DNA of 15,950 nt from Zygnema cylindricum. Its lineage: Eukaryota; Streptophyta; Zygnematophyceae; Zygnematales; Zygnemataceae. How positions within the stretch are numbered: position 1 is the first letter of the stretch; the number at the start of each line of letters is the position of its first letter. The DNA is taken from the NCBI GenBank assembly GCA_037447655.1, contig JBBHKE010002532.1:126001-141950 (forward strand). Direction: 5' to 3'. Shown here in pieces: positions 1 through 8,845 of this stretch. The position numbers were made by a program, and so were the translations under genes. The notes beneath the pieces were generated by a model, which saw only the letters and a list, made by a program, of their open reading frames with translations, ran no database searches and was not told the origin of the DNA.

Positions 1-962
1 TATTTCGTGCGTCTCTATACGTAAAACCTCTCTGCAATTGAGATAACTCGAAAAGTTCGATACTAGTAAGTTTGAGGAGGGTGAAGGGACCTCGAGCTTA
101 AGCAGATCCTGGAAACTTTTTTGAGTTTTTTTCTCAGTTTGTCAGGTAATACCTGGTCGTCTTAGTACATGATTAGTCTGGATTTTCGGACTTGGTCTGA
201 GGCTACTAATCTTGAAACATGATAGATTTCAAAAAATTGTTTCTCATAATTTTATGGTTAGTTGAATGAGTAATTTGCAAAGATTTTGAAGTTTATACTA
301 CGCCCTATGAAGCTTGAATAAGAAAAAACTAATTGGATTTTTGGCTCTATTGTCATTAAAGGTTTCGAATTTTGAAATTTTGCAGTTTGTCTTGTAGACC
401 ATTAAGAAAAAGAAAAGCAAATTGAAGTATTGTCAATAAGAAGCTTCTTTCAACTCTATTGTTTTCAGACATTTAACTGTTTGCGTTTTTTAAAGGTATA
501 TTTTTCTGATATTCAGTCAGACTACAAGAGTAGACAAGCACGTCTGTGAAAGTTTTCATGATAGAAAAGTGAACCTTTTGACGTAGGTTTTATGAAAGGA
601 AAGTAAGCCTATTAGAGCGGGAATATCAATCATTGACAGATTCAAAGGTGTCCTGAAATTGCTGTTTCTATTTCCTTATTTTTCACTTTTGTCAAGTTTC
701 TATGTTTGAATAGTCCTATGCAATTGCAACCGACATTTAAATTACCTTCCCAACAAGTAGAGGGTTTGAAACAAATCATTTTGTTGTTAATTAATTAATT
801 TATTAGTTCTATTGTTAATTATTTTTTACTAGTATAGAGTTATTTAATATGATAAGAATTATCGTGTTTAATCTATTCCTGGTTTTTGAGTGCAGAATAC
901 TTGGTTTTTTTAATAGTCTGTATGTATTTCTTTTTCTTATTCAGATAAATTTAGTAAATATG

Positions 963-985
963 CATACATACATACATACATACAT
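963..985. repeat. CATA tetranucleotide microsatellite
   Basis: About six uninterrupted CATA units upstream of the left gene. A simple repeat likely to vary in length between individuals. Confidence 0.9.
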
Positions 986-1090
986 CAGTATTACATCTGG
1001 TTTTCTAATCTCAAATTATTATATACTTGTTTTTTTTACCACAAACAGTAATATTGTTGGTTTTCTGATCTCAAACCTATTATATGATCC
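980..1090. repeat. Diverged 60-bp tandem duplication
   Basis: The words GGTTTTCTAATCTCAAA (from 999) and GGTTTTCTGATCTCAAA (from 1059) recur at a 60-bp period. Upstream bases (ATCAGTATTACATCT versus AACAGTAATATTGTT) also align, so this is an old two-copy tandem repeat without coding content. Confidence 0.7.
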
Positions 1091-1317
1091 CTTTTATAAT
1101 TTCAAGATATATTATTTTTCATTTTTTCATCTCAGCTCTGTCTTGGCCACTAAGCTTCACCAAGTTTGATTATTTCCCATAATTTTGTCAGGTGTCGGTG
1201 AATTTCGTATACTTGGGTTGCAAATAATATATTCGCCCCATTCTATGGATGTTTCACCATAGGCGTTAAATGTGTTTAATAGAAAGCCTGTTCAGAAGTC
1301 CAAAGTCGTTTGTGTTA

Positions 1318-1455
1318 ATGATGGCTGTAGCCAATCAACAAGAGTCTAAAAGAAAAGTGTGGACATATCAAACTTTGTTAACATCTCTTTGTTATGGAGG
1401 GTCCAGGTTGGTGGTAAATTGTTATTTAGAAATTTATCATTTAAAACGGTCATAA
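1318..1455 (+). other. Candidate upstream ORF or alternative 5' coding exon
   Basis: Two adjacent ATG codons (1318, 1321) open a 45-codon frame beginning MMAVANQQESKRK. It ends at TAA 1453-1455, one base before the ATG at 1457 used for the left gene. If transcribed, it would be an upstream ORF almost abutting the main start. Alternatively, a 49-nt GT-AG gap (GTAAAT near 1414 to AAG ending 1462) would join it in phase to the next exon; that is shorter than usual plant introns, so I rate it less likely. No family is recognised. Confidence 0.3.
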
Positions 1456-1456
1456 C

Positions 1457-1559
1457 ATGAAGAAGGGGACCCAGTTTGATCCAAAAGATCAGGAAGTACA
1501 AGCTGCAGTGGAAGGACTTATCAACCTCTACCCTCGAATTAGTTCTATGCAGAAATCTG
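1457..1559 (+). CDS. Left gene, exon 1 (coding start)
   Basis: Encodes residues 1-34, starting MKKGTQFDPKDQEVQ. It ends TCTG before the donor GTACGG, phase 1. The start context is AAC-ATG-A. No acceptor-like AG lies between the upstream in-frame TAA (1442-1444) and the ATG, which supports initiation here. Confidence 0.6.
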
Positions 1560-4500
1560 GTACGGAATTGCATCTATTATTGCTCTCTCCGTTTTCTTAT
1601 ATATAGGGAAGAGAGAGAGGAAGAGAGAGAGGGGGAAAGAGGGAGTGTGACCATGCAAAACCTACATGTGAGAAGTTCTGTATTCTTTAAAGTAAGATAC
1701 TATTACAAGGAGACTTTAACACTTTAGGCTAAAGATGAGGTGAAGAGGTTAATGATTAGTTGTCAATTTTCTGCGCAAAGATTCATGCTTCTTTTTTCCT
1801 CCGTATGTAATTATTCGTCTTCACTTTTCCAGCAGATGAAATGCCAGTTGATGGTCACTGTGTTATAGTAGATGTCTGTATTGTAGATTGTAAAGTAGAT
1901 TGTCTAGAGATTTCTGTATAGTAGATGGAATAGTGGATGCTTGTTTAGTACATTGCATAGTAAATGTTTGTAGCATCTGATCTGCTGAATCTGACCTGGT
2001 TGTAGCATAGTAGCGTGTTTCGAGGTTTCATAATTTGGCCTTTATTGCTGATAAAGAATAGCTCAAGAGCAGTTTTAGTTTTCTAGAAGCATCATGGACT
2101 CAGAGATGTAGGCTGGTATATCTTAATCAGAGTTGATTGTTAGTGGATTCTCAAATTCCTTTGTTTGCAAATTTCACTTTCAACTTTTTTCCGTGATTGT
2201 AACAAAGACGAAACAATTTATTCATGATGCAGGGCAGGCAAGTCCACGTAGGGAAGTTGCAATTCATACCAAAAAAGAGACAGTTACCAAAGCAGTGTAC
2301 GCAAATTCAGCTATGGCTGCAAGTCCCTCAACAACACCTTCTCTTCCAGACAGTCTTCCAAGACTTTGCAATTCAGACATCCTAAAAGCTTGTTTACAAC
2401 AACATTTGGAACTAGCAACTGAGAAGCCGCAAGGAAATAGTTCGTTGGCTCATATGTCAATGATACAACAAACAAGTCAGAGTGCTGGATCAGCTTTAAC
2501 AACAACAAGCCTCTCCGCTGAGGATATCGGTACCGCTCCTCCAGTAGCTGCGCCCTTAGCAGCAGGTGAGCATGCGCCACTGTCTCATGACATTCCTACA
2601 ACATGGTATGAGCTCCCACAATGGAAGTATTGGCAGTCACTTCTCGGTGATCGGAGGCACACACTGGCAGGTATCAGGCTTTGTGCCCTGCTCACTGTAA
2701 GGTAGTATGGATGTGTAGTACAGATAGCTTTGAGTCGTTCCATTTGGAAGAGGTTTCCATTTAATGTATTGCATTGTCGGTAGCAAATATTCTGACATAT
2801 GAATCCTATACAAGACAGTTTTAATAGGATGCCTAGACGAACGTTCCAGCAGGAAAGGTTCATGGGTTTCATAAACCATATTCATAGATGTTTCTATTCT
2901 ACTGAAGACCATACAGCTGTCAAGGTTACTCAGACAGTTGTGTGACTCGCATCAAGTTTGAATCCTGTTTTTCTGGCCTGAACTACGTCAATAAAATCAT
3001 ATGATTTACCAGCCAGTGTATTGTCAAGGGAGATGCATGCCTGTAATACAACTACTGGCTTCATTTTAGAATTGACTGAATTGGAAGTGTAGCATGTCGG
3101 GCTTTTAGGGCTATGAGCTTTAACATGTTTATATCCTGTTGTTTCTTTGTGATTTTTGTGTGTAGACAAGAAAGAGACTATTGTCACCGACAATTTTTGG
3201 AGTGATCGAACACGACGAACCGGACAAAGTGTTGGGGAGACCTGGGCATGTGACAAACACAAGCAATTAGAATCAGTACCTGTAACAGAAAGTCAGTTAC
3301 AGTCAACAGGGCGCCGAATTTCTTTAACACCGAGGAGGCTACCTTCTGAGGTTGAAGGTGAAAGTGAGACTTCCGGTTCCAAGAAGCTGAGAAGTGAGAC
3401 AGAACCAAGTGTCTTTTGGCCCGGAGGAAAGGAACGAGGATCTCCTCCAAATGTTGGGAGTACTGCTTTTTCACGGAATCGCAGGGTCATAGAAAGGAAG
3501 AAGAGAATGCAGAAGGGGAATCATGTCAACCGAAAAGAGGAATATACACTGTCACAAGGAGGGGGAGAGGGACCATCTGAGTCTTCTTCATATAGTAGGG
3601 GTGGACATATCTCTGTAGGTCCTCCACCTCCAACTTCTGTTGATATAAGAGGACAATTGTTACAACAACCAGGTCAATTGCCAACTTCACCACCAAATTT
3701 GCAGATGTTGCCTACTGCTGATATGCCTCTTGTAGCATATCTGTTACAGCAGCAAATGCAAATGCAACAGGCTCATCAAAATTTTCAAGGGGTTCCTCCT
3801 CTTGGTCAGACATTGCAACAACAACAACAACAACAAAATAGTCAACAGTTGTCTTTGCATGGCACCAGTGGGCCATTATTTCAAGCCTTGAATCTCCAAC
3901 AACAGTTGTTTCTCCAGCAACAATTGCAGTTTTTAGAGAGAGCAAGACAGATGCCCCAAGTCGAATCTCAAACTCAAAACGCTGTACCCTCAGTACAGTG
4001 TCCTCCCGTCCTACCACAGCAAGCCCTTGCTCTCAATAACTTCCCGCAGATTCTTTCATCTGTGATGCCTCAGGCCATTCAACCACAAGCTTCCCATCTC
4101 CTTGCCGCAAGCTCTGGTCTTCCTACAGCTTGTGGAGATGTCAGTAGTTCTCAAATCTTACCACTGAACCAGGGATCTCCAGTTCAACAAAATTTTCAGC
4201 AAATTTTACAGCAACAACATCAGCTTTGGCTTTTACAACAGCAGTTTAAGCTTGAACTCCAACAACAGCAGCAGCAATTACAACAACAACAACAACCACG
4301 TGGAGATGGAGGAGGAATCCATACAGGAACTTCAATGGGAGGAAGAAATGAAGGAATATCAAGAGCAGAGCCCCAAATAGGGATGGAAGGGTCTGTGTTT
4401 CAGCAATGTCCAGAACTTGCAAACAATGATAGACAACAAGCATATGAAAAGTGGTCTCAGTTTGTAGGAAAATCTTCTTACCCAGAAAACCTGCATGGAG

Positions 4501-5105
4501 GAAATAGGGTAACGTTTGGTCAATCATTTGATTTTAGTAGTCAACCAGGGTTAACAGATATTTCTACTGATGAAGGGCGTGAACAGCAGATGCAAGCTGG
4601 TCCATCAAGATACAAGGGAACTCCAGGAAACCAAGGAACTCGAGATGTTATTTTGATGGGGAGGCAAGGAAATTCGAGTTCTCAGGGAACTTCACATGCA
4701 ACTTCACAGCAGAGGGAGGTGAACAGTACCCAGGAGCTTGTCCAGGTTCCTATTCAAGTATGTGTTCCGGATCAGAGGGGTTTGGAGTGGGCTGGAAAAT
4801 CAGCAGTTTTGCAAGCTCGGTATATTGATCCATCGCAGTCAATGCCGTGGTCCAGTGGTGTAATACTTCCTCCGGGAACCAATCTGCAGTCACAACCCTT
4901 GCAATCGACAAATGAAATCCCCCCAACGTGTGCATTTCCTTTTCATTCTTTTGAAAGCAAACCTCCAAAGTGTGAAACAGGTTGCGCCATGGCCGAAGCT
5001 GAACCGAAAGTGAAGGACTTCAATACTTCACAAGAGTCGGTCGAAGAAGGCAATGGAGATGATGACGTAGTGATAAGTGCATTAGACACGTCGTTACGTC
5101 TGTGA
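1457..5105 (+). CDS. Glutamine-rich nuclear-type protein, unknown family (3 exons)
   Basis: Join 1457-1559, 2233-2670, 3166-5105; 2481 coding bases, 826 residues. Every junction keeps phase: exon 1 ends with G and exon 2 begins GG; exon 2 ends with G and exon 3 begins AC. The start is ATG 1457, with A at -3 and an in-frame TAA at 1442. Visible features are a Ser/Thr-rich N-terminus, an aromatic stretch WYELPQWKYWQSLLG (residues about 160-175), a basic cluster RRVIERKKRMQK (about 286-297), Gln tracts near residues 398 and 546, a Gly/Ser/Gln-rich region, and an acidic tail ending SALDTSLRL. This composition suits a nuclear transcriptional co-regulator, but that is inference: no catalytic or DNA-binding domain is recognised. 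It converges with the AP2 gene. The exon 2 donor choice is uncertain (see exon 2), and 5' coding exons further upstream are not excluded. Confidence 0.75.
1607..1646. repeat. GA-rich tract in intron 1
   Basis: A purine run of GAGAGAGG-type units in the first intron (1560-2232) of the left gene. It is a low-complexity repeat, comparable to the longer purine tracts at the right end of the window. Confidence 0.8.
1866..1965. repeat. Degenerate GTAGAT-type repeats in intron 1
   Basis: The words ATAGTAGATG, TTGTAGATTG, AAGTAGATTG, ATAGTAGATG, ATAGTGGATG and ATAGTAAATG follow at short irregular intervals. This looks like an old short tandem repeat; no function is apparent. Confidence 0.5.
2233..2670 (+). 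CDS. Left gene, exon 2 (two possible 3' ends)
   Basis: Acceptor CATGATGCAG, then GGCAGGCAAGTCC; encodes residues 36-180, starting QASPRREV. Two donors exist and both leave phase 1: CAG/GTGAGC at 2566 and CAG/GTATCA at 2671. They differ by 105 bases, exactly 35 codons, so either joins exon 3 in frame. GTGAGC is closer to the splice consensus; I annotate the longer form as the maximal exon. The optional 35 residues contain the aromatic segment WYELPQWKYW. Confidence 0.65.
3166..5105 (+). CDS. Left gene, exon 3 (Gln-rich C-terminal exon)
   Basis: Acceptor TTTTTGTGTGTAG, then ACAAGAAAGAG; open for 645 codons to TGA 5103-5105. It carries most of the protein: the NLS-like cluster, Pro-rich PPPPT, Gln/Leu repeats such as LQQQLFLQQQLQFL, the two Gln tracts, and the acidic end EEGNGDDDVV before the terminal SALDTSLRL. 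The long uninterrupted frame is strong evidence that the exon is real. Antisense frames overlapping it (for example opposite 3712-4017 and 4246-4527) are Val/Ala shadows of CAA/CAG codons. Confidence 0.85.
3816..3836 (+). repeat. CAA x7 Gln tract
   Basis: Seven pure CAA codons within exon 3 of the left gene, a coding trinucleotide repeat prone to length variation. Confidence 0.9.
4260..4295 (+). repeat. CAA/CAG Gln tract (6 + 5)
   Basis: Six Gln codons (mixed CAA/CAG), one Leu, then five CAA codons, within exon 3 of the left gene. Confidence 0.9.
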
Positions 5106-5241
5106 CATGCTCCGTGGTTCGATAAAAAATAAGAAATCTGTGTCGTGTTGGAATAGTGTTTGCATGTAGGTTTTAGAGGTAGCAACACTGAGGTTCAAAA
5201 TTTTGGATTGTTTCATTGTTCTGTGAATAGGTAGACACGCT

Positions 5242-5253
5242 AATAAAAATAAA
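5242..5253 (+). terminator. Tandem AATAAA poly(A) signals, left gene
   Basis: Two consecutive AATAAA hexamers (5242-5247, 5248-5253) about 140 bases after the stop codon. They are the nearest plausible polyadenylation signals for the left gene. Confidence 0.5.
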
Positions 5254-5626
5254 ACAGCCACCATTTCAGTAGTAGGCTAGAAATCTCGAGATAGATATTA
5301 TAACCACAAATTCGATGAAAGGGAAAAGGAGAGTAGATATACTGTATAATGGAAAGTGTGCCTTCATTTTCTAAGTAAAGCCTTTGTCTTAATTATTAGC
5401 TGTTGCACTGTAAGTGAAATCCGAACTCGTTAAGATCGTCATGTTGCTATAGCTTATCAACTGTATGAGCCTCAAATTTACTGCTTTCGCAATATATTTG
5501 TGAATTTTTCTAGAAATCATGCATATTTTAATTCTTACTGCAAAAAAAAATCATTGGATTGTTTTCTGTTAACGTTTTAGCCTCTTATGTCAAGCTTGTC
5601 AGATTATTGCCACGATTCCTGTTCTA

Positions 5627-5632
5627 AATAAA
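5627..5632 (+). terminator. Possible distal AATAAA poly(A) signal
   Basis: A single AATAAA about 520 bases past the stop codon of the left gene, preceded by T-rich DNA. An alternative, longer 3' UTR could end shortly after it. Confidence 0.35.
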
Positions 5633-5639
5633 ATCGCAA

Positions 5640-6281
5640 CATCTTTGAATCAGCATAAGGGAGTCTTCTTAGCCGATCTTGTTTCCTTATCGGCAGGAAA
5701 ACAAATCCCGGTGGTTGTCTTTTCGAATCATTCCTGAAATCCTAAACAATAATTTCTTGAGAATTATCAAACAGTCGAACACAAAATCCTGCTTTTAAGA
5801 GCCAACTCGCCGCAATGAAATTAAAAGCGCCCACAAAATTTTCCGTTCAAAAAGCATGCGTGAGAGAGGCTCAAAAGGGTCCATACCGATATATTGACCA
5901 AAAGCGAGAATGCAATACACATATTTATACCATAGATTTCTTTCGCATCATTCTCCTTGTCGTCCACGAAGGTGTCTTACTTGCAACTTTTCCTATTCTG
6001 TCCTATTCTGAATAATGTCCCCCATTTTCTCAACAAGGTGCTTTGTTCTTTCCTATACCATTCCCTTTCGGAAAGCTTAAAAAGATGGTCCAATTCAGAA
6101 GGTCCTGTAGCAATAGACCAACCAATTTCCATTCCGTTCTGCAATTTCTTTCTTAAGAAAACCTCTTGCTTTCAGTTTTAGGAAGAAAAAGAAAATCAAT
6201 CTTATGATGCACCTAATCATCACTCAATGGAGTCATTCATCAAAAATTCTTAGCAGTATTTTGAAGTAAAGACATGTTTTG
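5640..6281. other. Gene-free spacer
   Basis: Beyond the probable 3' end of the left gene I see no supported coding exon, RNA gene or repeat. Short open frames (5815-6015, 5957-6181) have no recognisable protein features or consistent splice sites. Confidence 0.5.
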
Positions 6282-6380
6282 CCCTTTCAGTTTGAATTCG
6301 TGTCAGTTGAGATTTAGTGTGGATGTTGCATACCTGTAAGTCTGTAACATCCACCCTGCTGAACTCGAATCCGGGAAAGG
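6282..6380. repeat. Imperfect 100-nt inverted repeat (hairpin)
   Basis: Core arms GTGGATGTTGCA (6319-6330) and TGTAACATCCAC (6343-6354) pair at 11 of 12 positions around a 12-nt loop. The outer arms (CCCTTTC.. with TTCG.GT.CAG against CTGAACTCGAA.. and GGGAAAGG) continue the pairing with a roughly 10-nt bulge. It could be a decayed foldback element or an RNA hairpin; no precursor gene can be assigned. Confidence 0.5.
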
Positions 6381-6466
6381 AAAAGTTCTTGTAATAAATA
6401 TTGTAACGACAAATTTTTTCACTTTGTCGATAAACGTCCATCTTCAAAACTCTTTAACTGCACCTA

Positions 6467-6703
6467 CCTGCCTCCCACCATCCCCCCCTCTCTCTTTCTC
6501 CCTCCCTCTCACTTTCTCTCTCTCTTCCCCCCGTTTCTCTATTTTGGTGGAAATGAAGAGCTAAAGGGAGCAGCCTGCGCTCTCTCATCCATTCCCCCCT
6601 CTCTCTCTCTCCCTCTTGAGGAGAGACAGCTGGAGAGAGCATGCTGGCCACTCTCTCTCTCCCCCTCTCCCTTTCCCGCTCCCCCTCCACTCCCTCTCCC
6701 TCT
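6467..6703. repeat. CT-rich (pyrimidine) tract
   Basis: About 240 bases dominated by CTCTCT, CCCTC and CCCCCC on the + strand, interrupted near 6540-6580 and 6620-6640. The antisense frame rich in Glu/Arg/Gly is a by-product of the repeat. Similar CT-rich tracts occur near plant transcription starts, so it may belong to the promoter-like block that follows. Confidence 0.85.
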
Positions 6704-6940
6704 TATATTTTTTTAACAAGGCAAAAATTGTCAAGAAATCTTTCCATAGGCGTGCGAGCGAGAAGTAAACACGAAACCCTAAAAAATGGAGAAACAGAGA
6801 TCAACATTTCCTATTCAACGTAGGATCTGTGATTGTTGAAGCGTCTATTGAAACGGCGCTTGCTGTCTTCAGAGTACAGGTGCGCATTTGTACTTTTGAA
6901 GGCTTCAGTACGAAATTAGGGTTTCCGTACATTCATGGTA
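6700..6940 (+). promoter_or_regulatory. Promoter-like block with telo-box words and an orphan splice donor
   Basis: After the CT tract come TTATATTTTTTT (TATA-like, about 6704), a telo-box AAACCCTAAA (about 6774), an ATG with A at -3 and G at +4 (6786, opening only 17 codons), the inverted telo-box TTAGGGTTT (about 6917) and CATG/GTAAGTGC, a near-perfect donor at 6937. The order resembles a plant first exon, but no downstream exon is found and a MITE begins at the donor. It could be the remnant 5' end of a lost gene, a noncoding transcript, or chance. Confidence 0.3.
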
Positions 6941-7179
6941 AGTGCACCGTGAATCGCTATTAGTGTTAATGTTTTTCTCGTCTCTTAAAAGTTAAATTGT
7001 TAAAACATCTTTTCTCCGTACATACTTATCGGATTTTAGATCTGACGGCTACGATCGAAGGTAAGGTTCTCAGCTTTCAATTGGCGGTCTTTATTTGAAA
7101 ATCGGAGTTGTGTGTACGGAGAAAAGATGTTTTAAGTGGCGAAAAAATGTTTAACACTAATAGCGATACACGGTGTACT
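6941..7179. mobile_element. Foldback MITE, copy A1
   Basis: A 237-bp unit with long terminal inverted repeats: left GTGCACCGTGAATCGCTATT and right (reverse complement) GTACACCGTGTATCGCTATT, continuing through TAGTGTTAA and the inner word AAAACATCTTTTCTCCGTAC. Most of the unit folds on itself. Non-coding; the superfamily cannot be fixed without a target-site duplication. Confidence 0.7.
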
Positions 7180-7340
7180 GTACATCGTGTATCGCTATGA
7201 GTGTTAACGTTTTTCCGCCACATAAAACACCTATTCTCCGTGCACAAGTGTCGGATTACTAATTCGACGGTATGGATTGCAAGGCAAGATTCTCACATTA
7301 CGATTGGCGGTTTCCAAACGAAAATTGGACGTGTGTCAGA
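7180..7340. mobile_element. Related MITE, copy B1, right end missing
   Basis: It starts with the same terminal repeat (GTACATCGTGTATCGCTATG) one base after A1 ends, and follows the A1 layout in diverged form (TTCTCCGTGCACAAGTGTCGG, ATTGGCGGTTTCC). Homology to the second copy (8636-8845) stops near 7340, where a different GC-rich element begins. Confidence 0.65.
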
Positions 7341-7350
7341 GGTCGCAAAC

Positions 7351-7494
7351 GGTCAACCGAAACCGTGACCGACCGTTAACCGACCGCCCGCGCCGGATCC
7401 GGAAAGGATTCGGTTGCAAAATTTTGAGGGCCGGGCGGTTGCGGTCGGTTGATTCACCAGAAAAAGAAAAACGGTCGGTTACGGTCGGTCAACC
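7351..7494. mobile_element. Short GGTCAACC-ended inverted-repeat element
   Basis: Left end GGTCAACCGAAACCGTGACC and right end CGGTCGGTTACGGTCGGTCA-ACC are inverted repeats of about 23-25 bases enclosing a GC-rich, partly palindromic core. Base composition is unlike the AT-rich surroundings. The ends recall hAT-type non-autonomous elements of plants, but no 8-bp target duplication is visible, so the class is unproven. It probably split MITE B1. Confidence 0.5.
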
Positions 7495-7593
7495 AAAAAA
7501 CCAAAAAAAAATGAAAATTTTGTACTGTACATACAATCCAACATTATTGTACTTTGTACTCTTTGGTATCGTGGAAGTACGTGACATCATGAT

Positions 7594-7721
7594 TAGCGTC
7601 GCAAATCTGACACGGTAGTATCACTATTTTTTCCGCAAATCTTAGGCAACGCGACAAAGCGTCGCAAATATAACACGTTAGTAAACACTATTCATTTCGC
7701 AAATTTAAGGGAACGCAACAA
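7594..7721. repeat. Two-copy 64-bp tandem repeat
   Basis: AGCGTCGCAAATCTGACACG (7594) and AGCGTCGCAAATATAACACG (7658) begin two units that each continue through TAGTA..CACTATT..CGCAAAT and end in an AACGCRACAA word. Non-coding. Confidence 0.75.
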
Positions 7722-7755
7722 ATCGTAATTATTGGCTTATTCATACGTCATACAT

Positions 7756-7830
7756 TACACCGTCAATCGCTATTAGAGTAAAGGAATAAATAGTGTAAAA
7801 AAAAAATAGTGTTATTAACACTAATCGGGA
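7756..7830. mobile_element. Short solo derivative of the same MITE ends
   Basis: TACACCGTCAATCGCTATTA at 7756 matches the family terminal repeat, and TTAACACTAATCGGG near 7815 matches an inverted, decayed other end. Only about 75 bases separate them, so this is a deletion derivative or a solo end pair. Confidence 0.45.
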
Positions 7831-8425
7831 TATTTTTTATTTTTTTTAAATATATATACTAATTAATCCCTAACTGTATTTTAGGTTGTCCTGAATAATA
7901 AATACCCGCCCTTTCGATGTCTACGGTAATATATGTACCCGTACAAAATGTGACAATTCGTACGCCGTCGCGCTGTTCACACGGTCGACGGAAAAAAAAA
8001 AACTGACAAAAAATCTTTTTCTGTGAGTTTTGAGCTACTTTTTATTTAAACCGTCAGATTCGGACGATCGGACGGTCGCTGATCAAAGTAGCGACTTAAG
8101 ACGATCACATGAAAAGTCCATAACACATCTTACGATGAAGGCGCCGACAAAAGACCTACAATATAAACGCCTACTTTTGAACTATGATTTGATGTAAAGT
8201 TTGAACATGTGTTGAAAGGACGCGAAAGTGGGTCGAAATGCGCTAAACGACAAATTGTATCGCGCTATATGACAAACTACTATAAATATAAAGTTTCAGG
8301 GTAACGAAAATTGTACGGTGGTAATTTCTAATTTTTGGTACGGCTGCGGATTTTCTCGTTTTTTTCTAAGTTATGGAGGAAAACGACAGAAGATAACTGT
8401 AACTTTAGCACATGCGAAAATACCC
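7831..8425. other. Non-coding segment between the MITE pairs
   Basis: No supported gene. It contains A/T runs and CG-containing words (for example GTCGACGG, GGACGATCGGACGG) but no recognisable protein or repeat structure. Confidence 0.4.
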
Positions 8426-8635
8426 TTAGTGTTAATATTTGTTTCTTCTCTTAAAAGTTAAAACTTATTTTCTCCATGCACACATATCGGATTGTGGATC
8501 TGACGGTTGCGATTGAAAAATGAGATTCTCAGCTTTCAATTGGCGGTCTTCATTTGAAAATCGGAGATGTGTACGGAGAAAAGATATTCTAAATGGCGAA
8601 AAAATGATTAACACTAATAGCGATACACGGTGTAC
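8426..8635. mobile_element. Foldback MITE, copy A2
   Basis: A second copy of A1, with shared words TCTTAAAAGTTAAA, TCAGCTTTCAATTGGCGGTC, GTGTACGGAGAAAAGATAT and AACACTAATAGCGATACACG. Its right end is intact; its leftmost terminal-repeat bases have diverged before TTAGTGTTAA. Confidence 0.7.
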
Positions 8636-8845
8636 TGTATGTCGTGTATCGCTTTGTGTGTTAACGTTTTTCCGCCACATAAAACACCTATTCTCCGTGC
8701 ACAAGTGTCGGATTACTAATTCGACGGTATGGATTCCAAGGCAAGATTCTCACATTACGATTGGCGGTTTCCAAACGAAAATTGGACATGTGTGTATCAG
8801 AAACGATGTTTTACGTGGAGAAAAAAAACAATCTAGCGATACACC
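8636..8845. mobile_element. Related MITE, copy B2
   Basis: Nearly identical to B1 from GTGTATCGCT through ATTGGCGGTTTCCAAACG. It also keeps the right end missing from B1 (TGTTTTACGTGG, then TAGCGATACACCG), showing the original B unit was about 210 bp. Confidence 0.7.

Larger units (their letters stand above)
1..1317. other. Gene-free AT-rich upstream stretch
   Basis: No open frame here resembles a protein. The DNA is AT-rich with T-runs, one tetranucleotide microsatellite and one diverged 60-bp duplication, listed separately. It lies directly upstream of the left gene, so it probably contains its promoter and possibly a spliced 5' leader, but no TATA box or transcription start can be fixed from sequence alone. 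Confidence 0.5.

Noticed and set aside
963-1090. CRISPR-like spaced repeats (also considered at 14045-14335 and 15306-15690)
   Set aside because: Copies are few, diverged and unevenly spaced in eukaryotic intronic or spacer DNA, so they are ordinary tandem duplications.
849-1169. 106-residue + strand frame
   Set aside because: Rich in Phe/Ile/Leu/Tyr from AT-rich DNA and crosses the CATA microsatellite and a tandem duplication; no protein features.
3712-4527. Antisense frames with Val-rich runs opposite exon 3
   Set aside because: They are reverse-complement shadows of CAA/CAG Gln codons.
6454-6690. Minus-strand Glu/Arg/Gly-rich frame
   Set aside because: A by-product of the CT-rich tract; pure low complexity.
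7277-7618. 113-residue + strand frame
   Set aside because: It runs through MITE B1, the GGTCAACC element and flanking DNA, so it has no evolutionary unity.
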